A stretch of 64,000 bases of DNA from contig JAJLTO010000013.1 of assembly GCA_030568195.1 (NCBI GenBank), forward strand, positions 124,001 to 188,000, written 5' to 3'. Shown here in pieces: positions 1 to 11,042 of the stretch. The position numbers and the translations under genes are program-made. The notes under the pieces are model-generated. The model was given only the letters and a program-made list of their open reading frames with translations, ran no database searches and was not told the origin of the DNA. The DNA is from Dipodascopsis uninucleata var. uninucleata (taxonomy: Eukaryota; Ascomycota; Lipomycetes; Lipomycetales; Lipomycetaceae). Positions within the stretch are counted from its first letter, which is position 1. The number at the start of each line of letters is the position of its first letter.

Positions 1-1575
1 TCCTTCGCAATTCTGCGTGCCCTGGACATATTGATGATATTCTCTAAAAATTATCAGATTCTGCTGAAAAGAAACGTAATGCTATCGTATGCTGCTCTGC
101 GGAGATGTCTTGTTAGCTCAACAAGCATAAAAAAGCCGTTGGATATCAGCCAACCAACCGATTTGCCGGTAAATCATAAGTTGCCAGACTCCTCAAAGAC
201 ACTGGTCTGTTTACAATATAAGCAAAGGTGGAACTGCAATTTCTCTTCTCCAACAATCAAGGATTGCAGATCATCAAGTTGCTCTATGCAGTTATTTGTA
301 CGAACCAAGTGACTACTCACTTTACTATTATAACTTACTTTGCCTCTAATGCTCTAAAGTGAGCGGCAACTATATCACCAAAAATAAATCTTCTGTCGTA
401 TTATAGATAGTATACATATAAACCGAGATTGTCCCTAATTTACAGCTTAGTGGATATTGATAATATCCCAACTGTTTACTAGCAATACCTTGATTTCTGT
501 TATATTTCGCTTTCTTCTAGACGTTGTCACTTCTCGTGCAGAGAAACTGACAGAAGGTGTCACCTAGCTTTTGACTGCTTACTGTTGCATTGGCCGGCAT
601 AGTAGTCAGCAGCTTCCTCCAGTGTATTAGGTATTCTCTATATTATCACGTGATATGCCGTGCACGCATGTATGTCGAGTAGCTGAACTAAAGCGGATTA
701 TTCTGACCTCCATTATGGGTCAGCAAATGGAAGCATTATCCGATCACGTGATTAAATTTTATTTGGGTCAGCTGTTTCAGACTAAGGCAGAACCGAGTCC
801 GGGGAAGCTATGGGGAAATATGATAATAGCACATGCGAAGATTATATGGTATTTGTCATTACATGGCTCTCCACTGGACCGCCGACAATCGGGCCGAAGC
901 GAAGATTGGCATGAGACCTAAACGATGTAAGTTACAGAGTTCAGAGTTCGTTAGCGGTATGACGTTATATGTGATGTGCTAGAAGATTGTATGGGCTTTA
1001 CTGAGTGGGACGGCGAAACGTCGGTGGAATACAGTGCAACATGGAGCACCGGAACCGAGATACCACAGCGCTGTTCTATGTGATTCGTGTATACCAAGAA
1101 CTTAAAGTAAATTATCCTATTTTTGTATACTTATCTACTAAAGATTATCTGTATCCATTCAGAGAATGATATGTAGTTAGTGGGGAAATGCGTGTGACAT
1201 TCTAAGCGGTAAAAAATATTTTATGATGACTTTCGTTGATCTGCTTACGGATTTATGGAGATGAATCCATGTGTAAATCAATCTGGCTGCGAATACAAAT
1301 ACCACCCCGTAGTCTCCATGGCACTTAGATTTCTGACTGTAGCTACGTAAATACAACATCATAAATAGTATCTCTTCTGATAAGCTAGTAATTGCGGTTT
1401 CCTCGGCTATTTCAAGGGAGCATAAGAACAGACATCGCAAACATTTAGACATTTGTTTGTAAAAGATACCTCGGATAAAAGATTATATAGTAGAATATTT
1501 TAACGTTTGCTAGCACCCTGTTCTCGTTTTCTTTACATCATCTTTTTCATTGAAATCCTTTACATAGTCGAAATT
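1..1575. other. Left flank with no supported gene
   Basis: I see no gene I can support here. The open frames are short (under 95 codons), have no recognisable motif and show no plausible splice partners. The last 100 bases or so should hold the promoter and 5' leader of the citrate synthase gene that begins at 1576. Confidence 0.5.
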
Positions 1576-3119
1576 ATGGCTTTTATCAATACCGTATCGA
1601 CTGCTTCTACTAGGTATGAGTTTTACTAGCGGGTGTTTACCTGCTCTTCATGTGATACTGATCCGACCAGAGACACTAACATTCACGCAGCGTCGTTAAA
1701 CCCAAAAACACGCTCACTGTCATCGACAATCGCACAGGCAAATCCATCGAAATAGAGATTACGAATAATTCCATACCAGCTACTGCTTTCAGTCAGCTCA
1801 AGGCTCCCTACGAGGAGAATGAGCGAAAGGAGAATGACACTCCATATGGTCTTCGTGTTCTTGATCCCTCTTTCATGAATACTGCCATGATCACATCGAA
1901 GATTACGTATATCGACGGCAATAAAGGATATTTAATGCATAGAGGCTATCCTATCGAGCAATTGGCAGAAAAATCTAGTTTTTTGGAAACGGCTTACTTG
2001 CTCATCTATGGTGAGCTCCCAAGCAAATCTCAACATGATGCATTCACATGGGAAGTCATGCACCACACCTTCATTGCTGATGACTTACAGCAAATGATGC
2101 GTCAAATGCGATATGACTCGCACCCCATGAGCGTATTTATCTCTGCTTTTGCTGCGATGTCTGCATTTGCCCCAGAAGCAAATCCCGCATTACAGGGCCA
2201 GAATCTTTATATCCAGAATAAAGCTGCAATGAATAAGCAGATAATCAGAATTTTGGGTAAAGCTACCACAGTGGCTGCAATGGCCTATAGAATTCGAATA
2301 AACCGGCCATTTACTCCTCCGCGATCCGACTTGACCTATACTGAGAATTTGCTGTTCATGATGGACCATATGTCAGAGCCATATTCATACAGACCTGATC
2401 CTCGACTTGCCAAAGCTCTGGATATCTTGTTTATCTTACATGCTGATCACGAAATGAACTGTTCTACAGCTACAATGGTTCATGTTGGTTCTTCTCTCGC
2501 TGACCCGTACTCTTGTATTGCTGCGTCTGCTGCTGCATTGTACGGCCCACTTCATGGCGGTGCGAACGAGGCAGTCATCCGAATGCTCACAAAGATTGGT
2601 AGCGTTGAGAACGTACCTGCATTTTTGGAAGGCGTCAAGCAGAAAAAAGAACTTCTGTTTGGATTTGGACACAGAGTTTATCGTGAAACTGATCCACGAA
2701 GTAAGATCATTCGTGAGGTAGCTGATCTCGTGTTTGATGTCTGTGGGCGTGAACCACTGATAGATGTTGCGATTGCCTTAAAGGATGCTGCGCTAAAGGA
2801 TGAATATTTCACCAGCAGAAAGCTATATCCAAATGTCGATTACTGGTCTGGCTTAATCTATAAGTCCATGGGCTTTCCATTAGACTTTTATCCTGTTCTT
2901 TTTGTCGTCCCCAGAGTAGCTGGTTATCTTGCCCATTGGAAGCAGCAGATTGATTCTGGAAAGAATAAAATCTCTCGCCCAAGACAAGTATATATAGGTG
3001 AAAGCCGACGCGACTATGTTCCTTTGGAAAACCGCGAGGAAAGGGTTATTGATGGCACTAATGGATTGACAGAAATACCCCATTATATGAGCAAGAGACG
3101 CTTGGCACCAAAAATATAA
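1576..3119 (+). CDS. Citrate synthase, bacterial-like type (non-mitochondrial)
   Basis: Condenses oxaloacetate and acetyl-CoA to citrate. Two exons, 1576-1613 and 1691-3119, encode 488 residues. The 77-nt intron starts GTATGA and has CACTAAC just before the CAG acceptor. Removing it joins an upstream ATG in frame to the conserved N-terminal beta region, whereas the first ATG of the long frame (1875) lies inside the domain. The three catalytic residues known from citrate synthases are visible: His in GPLHGGANEAV (about residue 301), His in FGFGHRVYR (about 340) and Asp in YPNVDYWSG (about 396). The opening TYIDGNKGYLMHRGYPIE resembles bacterial GltA more than fungal mitochondrial CIT1. The N-terminus shows no clear mitochondrial presequence and the C-terminus (LAPKI) is not a PTS1, so I infer a cytosolic enzyme. 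A methylcitrate or alkylcitrate synthase activity cannot be excluded by eye. Confidence 0.93.
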
Positions 3120-3592
3120 ATTAGTGGTGCAAGAATGAGTTATTACCCACTGGTGTTTATTGGAGTTATATATTTTCGTAAGCTGGTCAGTAAATCTCTA
3201 GTCGAGCAGAAATTGCTCGGTATTACAAACGAGTGTATAATTGTGATGTTGGCTTTATATATGTGTCTGTTTGTGTTGTTTTGTTTTTTGGTCATTGCTA
3301 CATGCTCGAGTGAACTGTGTTTACGACGAAGCTATCAGTGGAGTTCTGTAAGATTTGGTATACACTTATAAATGAAATTCAAACTTTTTAAGACTGTGTC
3401 CCAATTTAAGAGACTAAATAACTGAGAATAGCCTGCAGATAATAATTGACTAAACATGAGGTCCAATGGAAGTACGCGATGCATGATAGTAGTTTCTTTC
3501 TGTTGACAACAATAAAATAATATACAAGTACAAACTCCTACAACAACTATGCAAGCAAACCAAAAATAGATATTATCTAGCTTTATGTAATA
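3120..3592. other. Convergent intergenic gap
   Basis: Sits between the 3' ends of the citrate synthase gene and the membrane-glycoprotein gene. It should hold both 3' UTRs. A 78-codon frame at 3135-3371 is hydrophobic but has no support as a gene. Confidence 0.5.
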
Positions 3593-4330
3593 TTATACCC
3601 TCCAGTTGTAATTTTCTTTAGTATAAGTATCCTTATTGTTTGGCTGTTGCTCAATGTAGGTGATAGTGGAAGAAGAATGTCCAGTGGATAGTCGATCTTC
3701 TTCCTCACCTGAGACGCTCAAATTCTCAACAGAATACCTTGAGTCCTTATAAGCAGCTTTCTCTGGGTATGATAAGTCACTTCCACTGTCTGAGGTATTC
3801 ATTCTAAAGCCCCTATTTCCCTGTCTTCGTTGTTGTTCTTGTTGAATTACGCTTGCCTCAACCGCTTTCGCAACTATTTCTGAGATATATCGCTTCATGC
3901 AGCCATACAAGTAGAAAACAATCACCAGAAGGCCAACACCAATAAAAATTGCTATAGGCGCCAAAACGCGTGATAAAGTGCTTGAAGTCTCTCCAAGCTC
4001 GTTGACACTATTAATAGATATTGTTTCATTCTGTCCAACCAGGTATGTGGTATTTAAATAGGTAGTATTAGAGAGCATTGTACCGTTATAAATGCCACTA
4101 CTATTAGTAGTAATATTTGAAGATGGCATTGTCATATTGACTTGAAAAGTATCGTTCATAAGATTATCCATATTTTTGATAAATTCGTGAGGACGCTTAA
4201 AAGGTGGTATCTTGACAGCTGGTATGAACGGACGGTATTTCTTAGGACTATATAAGGGATATTGTAAGTTGACTTCTAATAAGGACGTAACAATCAAAAT
4301 AGTACAATATGTTCGCAAAAAACTGAACAT
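3593..4330 (-). CDS. Unknown type I membrane glycoprotein
   Basis: I do not recognise a family. Starting at the ATG at 4330 gives 245 residues with a signal-peptide-like start (MFSFLRTYCTILIVTSLLEV). A lumenal or extracellular part of about 110 residues follows, with at least seven N-x-S/T sequons (for example NMT, NIT, NSS, NGT, NTT, NET). Then comes one strong membrane helix (VLAPIAIFIGVGLLVIVFYL) and a cytosolic tail of about 100 residues rich in Ser, Gln and charged residues, with a Gln-rich QQEQQRRQ patch. An in-frame ATG at 4492 would add 54 residues that also contain a hydrophobic stretch. I prefer 4330 because the signal peptide then lies at the N-terminus. The layout resembles fungal wall or stress sensors (WSC/MID2-like) in outline only; no cysteine-rich WSC domain is present. 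Localisation at the plasma membrane is inference. Confidence 0.65.
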   Translation of the reverse strand: MFSFLRTYCTILIVTSLLEVNLQYPLYSPKKYRPFIPAVKIPPFKRPHEFIKNMDNLMNDTFQVNMTMPSSNITTNSSGIYNGTMLSNTTYLNTTYLVGQNETISINSVNELGETSSTLSRVLAPIAIFIGVGLLVIVFYLYGCMKRYISEIVAKAVEASVIQQEQQRRQGNRGFRMNTSDSGSDLSYPEKAAYKDSRYSVENLSVSGEEEDRLSTGHSSSTITYIEQQPNNKDTYTKENYNWRV

Positions 4331-5063
4331 ACGATAATAAGCACTACTTGATCGTGAATAGCATAAGTGTTTTCTCCTACTAGCCTGGCTAGAGTTTCCT
4401 GGTATAAGAGTAAATATTAAAGAGTAAATTTTAGAAATAAATGCGCCAGTGCAAATATTATATAGTACGACTAACAAACATCTCATCTTCATTGAACTAT
4501 ACGCGAGCAGTCAATGACTATTGTAGCCGCCTTCTTCTTAGTTTTCACTACCTATTTTGTATAATATTAGATATCTCTTTGTCTCTTCATTAGAAGTCAC
4601 TGTGTTCTTTTGGTGTATTGAGGGAATGAAAATGAAAACGAACTACGGTTAATGAACCGCCAGCCAGAATTAAAACAGCCATCATAGAGCCGCAAATAAA
4701 TTCGGCAGGACTAATAAGATTAGCAATGAATGATTGTAAGATATTATTCTATTAAATTAGCTCTAATTATCTGATTATTAAGTTATCATAGTATCTACTA
4801 TGTCTATATGCGTGGATATGTGGATATACAAATTACAGTGAGAAAAAATTCAGATGCAGCAGTATGAATGTAGAGAGAAAAAATCATACTCTGTTATCTT
4901 GAGCAATCCAAAGCCATCGAACACAGAAGCTTTCCAGCACTTTCTTACTCAAAGAAACGGTGCCGTCATGTGTTCAAAACTTTGATAGAAACCAAGAATA
5001 TTAACTTGCGATATTGAAGTAAAGAAGATCGTAAAAACGCACAAATGAGAAACAGCTAGACAG
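4331..5063. other. Promoter-side gap of the glycoprotein gene and 3' side of MFS gene 1
   Basis: AT-rich DNA without a supported gene. It contains the upstream region of the minus-strand glycoprotein gene and the 3' UTR of the first MFS transporter. The stretch to 4492 is coding only if the longer start is used. Confidence 0.45.
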
Positions 5064-6638
5064 CTACATTACTTGCGCGCTGTATGGATTCCTGCTTCGA
5101 ATGGCGGCCCCATATCTAGAAAATATGAAAGGAATAGGTATCATAGCAACAGCAATGAAACCAACTAAGCTAGCACCCCAATTGACACCAAGATTGTTGA
5201 ACATGATCGTACCAAATAAAGGAAATGCCGCTGCGAAGCATGATCGAGTAAAGGTTGCAGTTGCGATAGCAGAAGCAGAGAACCTTAAAAATGTATCGAT
5301 CAAGTAATTAAGACAACCCTGAAAGATAATAAAGAAACCACTTGAAAATACATAGATGCCAATAACAGGAGCAATCCATGGATATTTAGGATCAGACGTC
5401 CATCCAAAAATAAATAGCCCAGAGGGAAGCAAGAAACAGCCAATACGCATAGCTTCTAAGCGCTTCTCGGGAATTGGCTTGCCGTTGTTAGCTTTCATTA
5501 CCTTACCATATCTTCGACTAAAGTAAATATTTACTAGTCCACCAGACACGATACCAACAAACATAGCAATCGTAGGCACGTCAGAAGTCACACGAGGCCA
5601 TTGTCTAACAGTTCTAAACTCTACTGGAATTGCGACTACTCCAAGATAAAGGATACCGAAGGTAAAAGAAGCATATATGCACATTGCCGTCACAATTGGG
5701 GTAGCAAGCATCAAGAACGGTCTTGTAAGATGTTTAGTAATAACTTCTTTGAATGTTAGGTCCCATTCATCAAGAGGGGAATGGTATGCCCAATTCAGTG
5801 TCTCGAGTCTTAGTTTCCTTGCTTTGCGCTGAAGTAAGACAGGATGATAAGTCTCGTCAATGAACAGGAAAGCAACGGTAGCCATCACAAAGGCGTATAT
5901 TGCCGTTAAATACTGTACCCAGCGCCACCCATCTGGACCTGATACTGCAATAGCACCGCTAATAACGGGCGAAATTGTAGGGCCGCCAGCGACCACAAAA
6001 CCATAGCATACTAAAGCAATTGCCCGAGCATCAGGCGCCCAAATATCTCCCAGAACCCCACCAGAATTCGAAACTGGCGCACCACCAAAGAGACCTTGAA
6101 AGAAACGCATAATAATAACAGTTTGGATATTTGAAGCAGCGGCACAGCCAATAGCAAATAGCCCAGATAAGAAGAACGGAATTAAGCATCCAATTTTTCT
6201 ACCGTAGACCTCTGAGATAGGTGCAAAGATCATAGGTCCGAGGCCGACACCCATGACAAAAAGAGAGACTCCGAGGACTGCTACTTCACGTGAGACGCTA
6301 TATAGCTTTTCGATGTCCTCAACCGTAGCACCATATGACGACGATGCAAACTGTGGCCCGAAGGTAATAGCAGCATATACCATGGTAGTCAAAGCCTTTT
6401 TTCTGAAACTCCAGTTCAGAGGGTTATACGGATCATTAGGTCCATCAAAAGTCACCAAGTACTTATCCGAATCTACTTTCTCTTCCAACTTTAACTGAGA
6501 CGAGCGGCTACTTTGTAACTTTTCGTCTGACTCTTTGTTCTCTTCTGAATTGCCACGTACCAGACTTTTTTGTTGAGTCAAAATCCTGTTCTCTAGTCCC
6601 TCCTCTAACTCACTAGGAGTTATTTCTAGTAACGCCAT
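5064..6638 (-). CDS. MFS drug/polyamine:H+ antiporter, copy 1 (DHA1 family)
   Basis: A 524-residue, intron-free major facilitator protein of the fungal DHA1 type (TPO/FLU1/CYHR-like), which exports polyamines or drugs by proton antiport. A hydrophilic N-terminus of about 75 residues ends in GPNDPYNPLNW, a block typical of this group. About 12 membrane helices follow. The loop after helix 2 reads APISEVYGRK (MFS motif A) and RFFQGLFGGAPVSNSGGVLGDIW is the usual helix 4 segment. FGWTSDPKYPWIAP and the C-terminal RNPYSAQVM are also family hallmarks. It lies head to head with a close paralogue at 7493 and shares an 854-bp upstream region with it. Unlike the paralogue it has no intron at the codon after FVMG. 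Substrate cannot be read from the sequence. Confidence 0.9.
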   Translation of the reverse strand: MALLEITPSELEEGLENRILTQQKSLVRGNSEENKESDEKLQSSRSSQLKLEEKVDSDKYLVTFDGPNDPYNPLNWSFRKKALTTMVYAAITFGPQFASSSYGATVEDIEKLYSVSREVAVLGVSLFVMGVGLGPMIFAPISEVYGRKIGCLIPFFLSGLFAIGCAAASNIQTVIIMRFFQGLFGGAPVSNSGGVLGDIWAPDARAIALVCYGFVVAGGPTISPVISGAIAVSGPDGWRWVQYLTAIYAFVMATVAFLFIDETYHPVLLQRKARKLRLETLNWAYHSPLDEWDLTFKEVITKHLTRPFLMLATPIVTAMCIYASFTFGILYLGVVAIPVEFRTVRQWPRVTSDVPTIAMFVGIVSGGLVNIYFSRRYGKVMKANNGKPIPEKRLEAMRIGCFLLPSGLFIFGWTSDPKYPWIAPVIGIYVFSSGFFIIFQGCLNYLIDTFLRFSASAIATATFTRSCFAAAFPLFGTIMFNNLGVNWGASLVGFIAVAMIPIPFIFSRYGAAIRSRNPYSAQVM

Positions 6639-7492
6639 CTTTCCAACACGTCCGGGATCAACGATATTATCGCGCAGATTCAGAGCAAAACTTCGTCCAC
6701 TTTTTACTCTTCACCTTATCTTCTCCAATATATGCGAGTAGCTTCTTGTATATATGTATATAAATAATCGGAATGTACACTTGTATATATTTAAATGTCT
6801 ATCGCTCTCCAAAACATCTGAATCGCATACACTCTTACTTATCGCACGCCGATTCTACTTTGTAAGTCTAGTTCCAACGCTCTATTTTCTGCAACTTCAG
6901 CTCTCAGAGATATACAACAGTGAAAGCTCCTGAAGCTGTAATTATAGACAAAATATGCATATAAATAGTTTTATGTCAAATACGACAGCCCTCTAAACCA
7001 ATAAAAAATTTTAATGAGCAAATTGCTATCAATATATCAAATTTTCATATCCATCCATCTTAAAACAGTCATCGGTAGAACTACCAATATATAAAATTTT
7101 GCCTGTGCCTAAAGTTTTCCTATAAAAGCATCGCATGCACAACTTTTGTCCCATTATTGTCCACTGCGGATCGGATATACCGATAGGAATAGGGTCGGAA
7201 ATGTTCCCGTAAAAGTATTAGATGAGCCGCAGAAGATGCTATCTTCGGAAAAGCAACAGTAGATCCTAGTCTGTAATTATCAAAAAAAGATAGCCAGACA
7301 AAAAGCTAGGCGCATTATCTGTAGATAATGCCAAAACACAGTACCGTTTGGTATACCGCATAAAATGCACGAGGACATAAAAAGTGGTTTTCACATCGGT
7401 AGGTAGGAGAATTTGGCCCTAATTTAACAGGAAAAGAAGAAGAAAACAATTAAAAGTTCACAGAAATATTAGAACATAGAAGGTGTACCAGC
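6639..7492. promoter_or_regulatory. Shared divergent promoter region of two MFS transporter genes
   Basis: This 854-bp gap separates two paralogous transporter start codons that point away from each other, so both promoters must lie here. It is AT-rich with several TATA-like stretches near the minus-strand start (around 6750-6800). A symmetric CGG-N5-CCG element lies at 7172-7182 and a looser CGG-N8-CCG at 7196-7209. Co-regulation is inference from the arrangement. Confidence 0.55.
7172..7182. promoter_or_regulatory. CGG-N5-CCG inverted triplet, candidate Zn2Cys6 regulator site
   Basis: The bases read CGGATATACCG, flanked by T and A to make a longer dyad. Gal4-type zinc cluster regulators, which commonly control fungal drug exporters, bind paired CGG triplets of this kind. 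It lies about 310 bp from the start of copy 2 and 530 bp from that of copy 1. Which factor binds, if any, is unknown. Confidence 0.35.
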
Positions 7493-9188
7493 ATGGTAGA
7501 ATCGATAATGGTTCCTGTACCTATAGCGTTGGAGCATAGAGGAGCTGAAATTGAATCAGATTTGACTATTCTGGATCTTGCGGTGAAAGATTTTGTACAG
7601 AGGACAGTGAGCAATTCAAACAAAGTGTCGCAGAAGAATGATATTATTGCTCAAGAAACTAGATTGTCCATAGACGACGAGGAAAAGGCCATAACGTCGC
7701 CAGACAATGTATTTAATGAAATAGATGCAATTGAGCATAAATATCTTGTAGATTTCACGGGTCCGGACGATCCCGAAAATCCACTTAACTGGCCGCTTTC
7801 GAAGCGGGCATACACGACATTTGCATATGCCCTTTGCACTTTCGGGCCACAAGTAGCGTCCTCCATGTATGGACATTTTGGAAGCGACATCGCTGAACAA
7901 TTCAATGTATCATCTCTTGTCGCTGCACTGGGCGTTACTACGTTTCTGCTGGGGTAAGTCAAATGACGACCTAATCTCTTCAATAACTAACGTCCTAGAC
8001 AGGGTGGGCTTTGGACCAATGCTGTTTGCTCCTATATCTGAAGTTTACGGTCGTAAAGTTGGTGTACTCATTCCTTTCTTCGTTTCTGGTATTTTCGCGT
8101 TTGGCTGCGGAGCGGCAAACAATTTCGCAACGATTCTTATCATGAGATTTTTTCAAGGAATGTTTGGAGGTGCACCTATTGCGAACACAGGAGGCGTCCT
8201 TGGTGATATCTGGCGACCGCAGACAAGAGGCATTGCTCTTGTTTTCTATTCGTTTGTTGTTACTGGGGGTCCTCCAATGGGACCGACAATAGGAGCTGCA
8301 TTCAAAACGATAGGAAAGGACGGATGGAGATGGTCACAGTACTATTCTGGAATATACTGTTGTGTATTATTTGTTCTTGCGATGTGGACCATACCCGAGA
8401 CGTATCATCCAGTCCTACTGGCTGCCAAAGCGAAGAAAATGCGTATAGTCACAGGAAACTGGGCCTATCATGCAAAGCATGAAGAATGGGAACTCACCTT
8501 CAAAGAGATGATCACAAAGCATTTCATGCGCCCTTTTGCTATGCTTGCAACGCCCATTGTGACTGCCATGTCAATATATGGCAGTTTTGTATTCGGAATT
8601 CTCTATCTTGGTGTAGTAGCGATCCCTATAGAATTTTCCCATGTACGTAGCTGGAATCAAGTAATTTCAACCCTTCCTGCCCTAGGCATATTCTTTGGTG
8701 TTTTAATCGGTGGGTGCATCAATATCATTCAATCGCTGAGATACACCAAGATTCTTATGGCTCGAAACGGTGAACCAATACCTGAGGAACGTTTGACAGC
8801 AATGAAAGTTGGTTCAATTTTGATGCCCACCGGACTTTTCATATTTGGATGGACGTCGGATCCTCAGTATCCATGGATAGCTCCGTGTATTGGCTTAGTA
8901 TTACTAGCCGCAGGCTTTATTACAGTTTTTCAGAACTGTGTCAATTATCTCGTTGACTCATTTCCACGATTTGCTGCGTCGGCAATTGCAGCTACCACTT
9001 TTCTTCGATCGTGTTCCGCAGCAGCCTTTCCCATCTTTGGTCAAGTAATGTTCCAGGATATGGGAGTACCTTGGGCTGCAAGCACCATCGCATTTGTTGG
9101 CGTGGCACTTACTCCTATTCCTTTCATATTTTATACTTACGGCGCTCGCATAAGGGCACGTAATCCGTATAGCTCTCGAGTGATGTGA
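7493..9188 (+). CDS. MFS drug/polyamine:H+ antiporter, copy 2 (DHA1 family)
   Basis: Two exons, 7493-7953 and 8003-9188, encode 548 residues. The 49-nt intron starts GTAAGT, carries AATAACTAACG as branch site and ends ACAG. Splicing joins GVTTFLLG to VGFGPMLFAPISEVYGRK, matching copy 1 residue for residue in layout. The N-terminus is about 25 residues longer and acidic, then GPDDPENPLNWPL opens the transporter domain. Helix 4 again reads RFFQGMFGGAPIANTGGVLGDIW and the C-terminus RNPYSSRVM. This is a proton-driven exporter of the TPO/FLU1 type by family; the substrate is unknown. It forms a divergent pair with copy 1, so the two probably arose by an inverted local duplication and now differ by one intron. 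Confidence 0.92.
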
Positions 9189-9861
9189 TCTCTTCTATCC
9201 GATAGTAGTTCTCTTTATTCATCCTATTCAGGATCCATTAGCATAAAATACTGCATACCGCGATCAACACAGGTATATTGAGTTCAGCTATAATAGATGT
9301 CAATATCCTTCTGTTTCAGTTTCTCTTCTTGCATATTCGGTGTTGCAATGAAATGTTCTGGACATTATAATCTTCATATATTAGCATTTTTAGATGGATA
9401 TATCGGTTGCTAGCATGAGAATTAAATAGAATACATCTTAGTATATCATAATCACTTTATAATCATAGGCTTTCAAGAGTCCCAGGGAATAATGTGTCTG
9501 GAAAAACAAGATCTTTTAAAGGACTTAAATGCTCTAACTTTGTTCTCCCTATCGATGTCGCAATTTCAGAGCCGCACGCCATAAATACTAACCTTATCAC
9601 TTTTGAGTATAATTGACCTTACCCTGTAGATAAGTATGACGCAATTTTTAGTGGCCCACTAACAGTAGTTGGATTAATTTTGAGTCTAGATATTTCTAGG
9701 ATAGCAGATCCTGTACATAATAATATGGAACAATTCATGAAGTGTAGAAGTATTGGTATTATAAAGTGAATGGGCATGTGATAATTATTAAAAGTAATAT
9801 GCACTGCAATAGATGCTCTCTTAAACAACAGATCCCGAAGCCATAAAATCACACGCTCCCT
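9189..9861. other. Convergent gap, no gene seen
   Basis: Between the 3' ends of MFS copy 2 and the aldo-keto reductase. Open frames here are short and unconvincing; AT-rich 3' UTR sequence is expected. Confidence 0.5.
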
Positions 9862-11042
9862 TTAAAAATGACCAAAAATCTTCTGAGGAGTATATGGCTC
9901 TTCCAGATATTTTACCTCCTCCTCAGTAAGACACCTTCCGTTGATTTGAACGAGTTCTTCAAGTCGCTCCGGTGTATTAGCACCAACTATAGGAGCCGCA
10001 ACTTTACCGCAAATCCAGACCAGCGCAGTAACGGCCATACTCCATCCTCGTTTTTTTGCGATCTCCTCTAAACGTCGAACGATCTCTTTATTGCCATCAT
10101 CAAGCTCGCCCAATACAAATACTCCTCGGCCTTTAGACATTCTATCAGACTTTTCAGTCACTTGCAGTGGTCGAGTAAGTACACCCTGCTGCAGTGGTCC
10201 CCAGGGGATGAGACCGATTCCACTAAGATTGCAGAAAGGAATGACTTCTCGCTCCTCCTCACGGTAGACAAGATTGTACATATTTTGCATAGCAATGAAG
10301 GTGGTCCATCCTCGCTTTTCAGCTACATGCTGCAGCCTGGCAAATTCATATAGCCACATACTGCTGGCACCAATATATCTAACCTTTCCCGACTTGACAA
10401 TATCATGAAGAGCTTCCATTATTTCCTCTGGTTCGATTCCCTTGTCATATCTGTGGATCAGCAGAAGATCGATGTAATCTGTATTTAATCTCTTAAGACA
10501 GGCATCTACCTGCTTGAAAATAGCACCGCGAGACAGACCGAATTGATTGACATATTTTGGATCTTGCTTCAGATCCCACAAGAAGGGGAGGCCCATGTCA
10601 ATTTCTTTAGGAACAGGATAATATACTTTCGTAATAATTACCAATTCTTCACGAGGAATGTTATAGGTCTTGATCGCATCTGCAATCAACTCTTCAGCCT
10701 TTCCGTTAGAGTATGCATTGGCAGTGTCCCACTATTTATACGATATATAATCAGCATCACTCTTCTCGGCTAGAAGTTGAAAACCATTGACTAGCAGTGT
10801 CTTCTTACCGTAGTAATTCCCAAGTCGTACGCCTTCTTCAAAATTGGAAGCGCATCTTCTCTATCCAAGACCCAGGGTTCCCATTGTGAAGCTATTACTC
10901 ACATAACACTTGTTAGCCAAAGATCTCTTCTTTGAAAGAATATATGTTACCTACATCCCATTCCTTGTGTGCCTAGGATGGGACAAGAGACACGCAGCCC
11001 TGATTTTCCTAATCTAAATTTCAAGCATTTTCCATTAGACAT
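9862..11042 (-). CDS. Aldo-keto reductase, YPL088W-like
   Basis: An NAD(P)H-dependent oxidoreductase that reduces aldehydes or ketones. Three exons on the minus strand, 11042-10955, 10891-10809 and 10731-9862, encode 346 residues. Both introns (63 and 77 nt) restore the expected family sequence: ILGTQGMG joins SSQWEPWVLD, then GITT joins WDTANAYSNGKAEE. The first intron needs the donor GTAGGT; the nearby GTAACA would break the frame. The AKR catalytic tetrad is present as Asp59 and Tyr64 (WDTANAYSNG), Lys92 (IITKVYY) and His150 (LLLIHRYD). The segment KYVNQFGLSRGAIF and the late SMAVTALVWICGKVAAPIVG are typical of the yeast YPL088W and aryl-alcohol dehydrogenase-like branch. It is divergent from the Mug113-like gene. 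The natural substrate is unknown. Confidence 0.9.

Noticed and set aside
1-921. Two short frames at the left edge (31-312 and 655-921)
   Set aside because: Short, no motifs, no consistent splice signals; could be chance.
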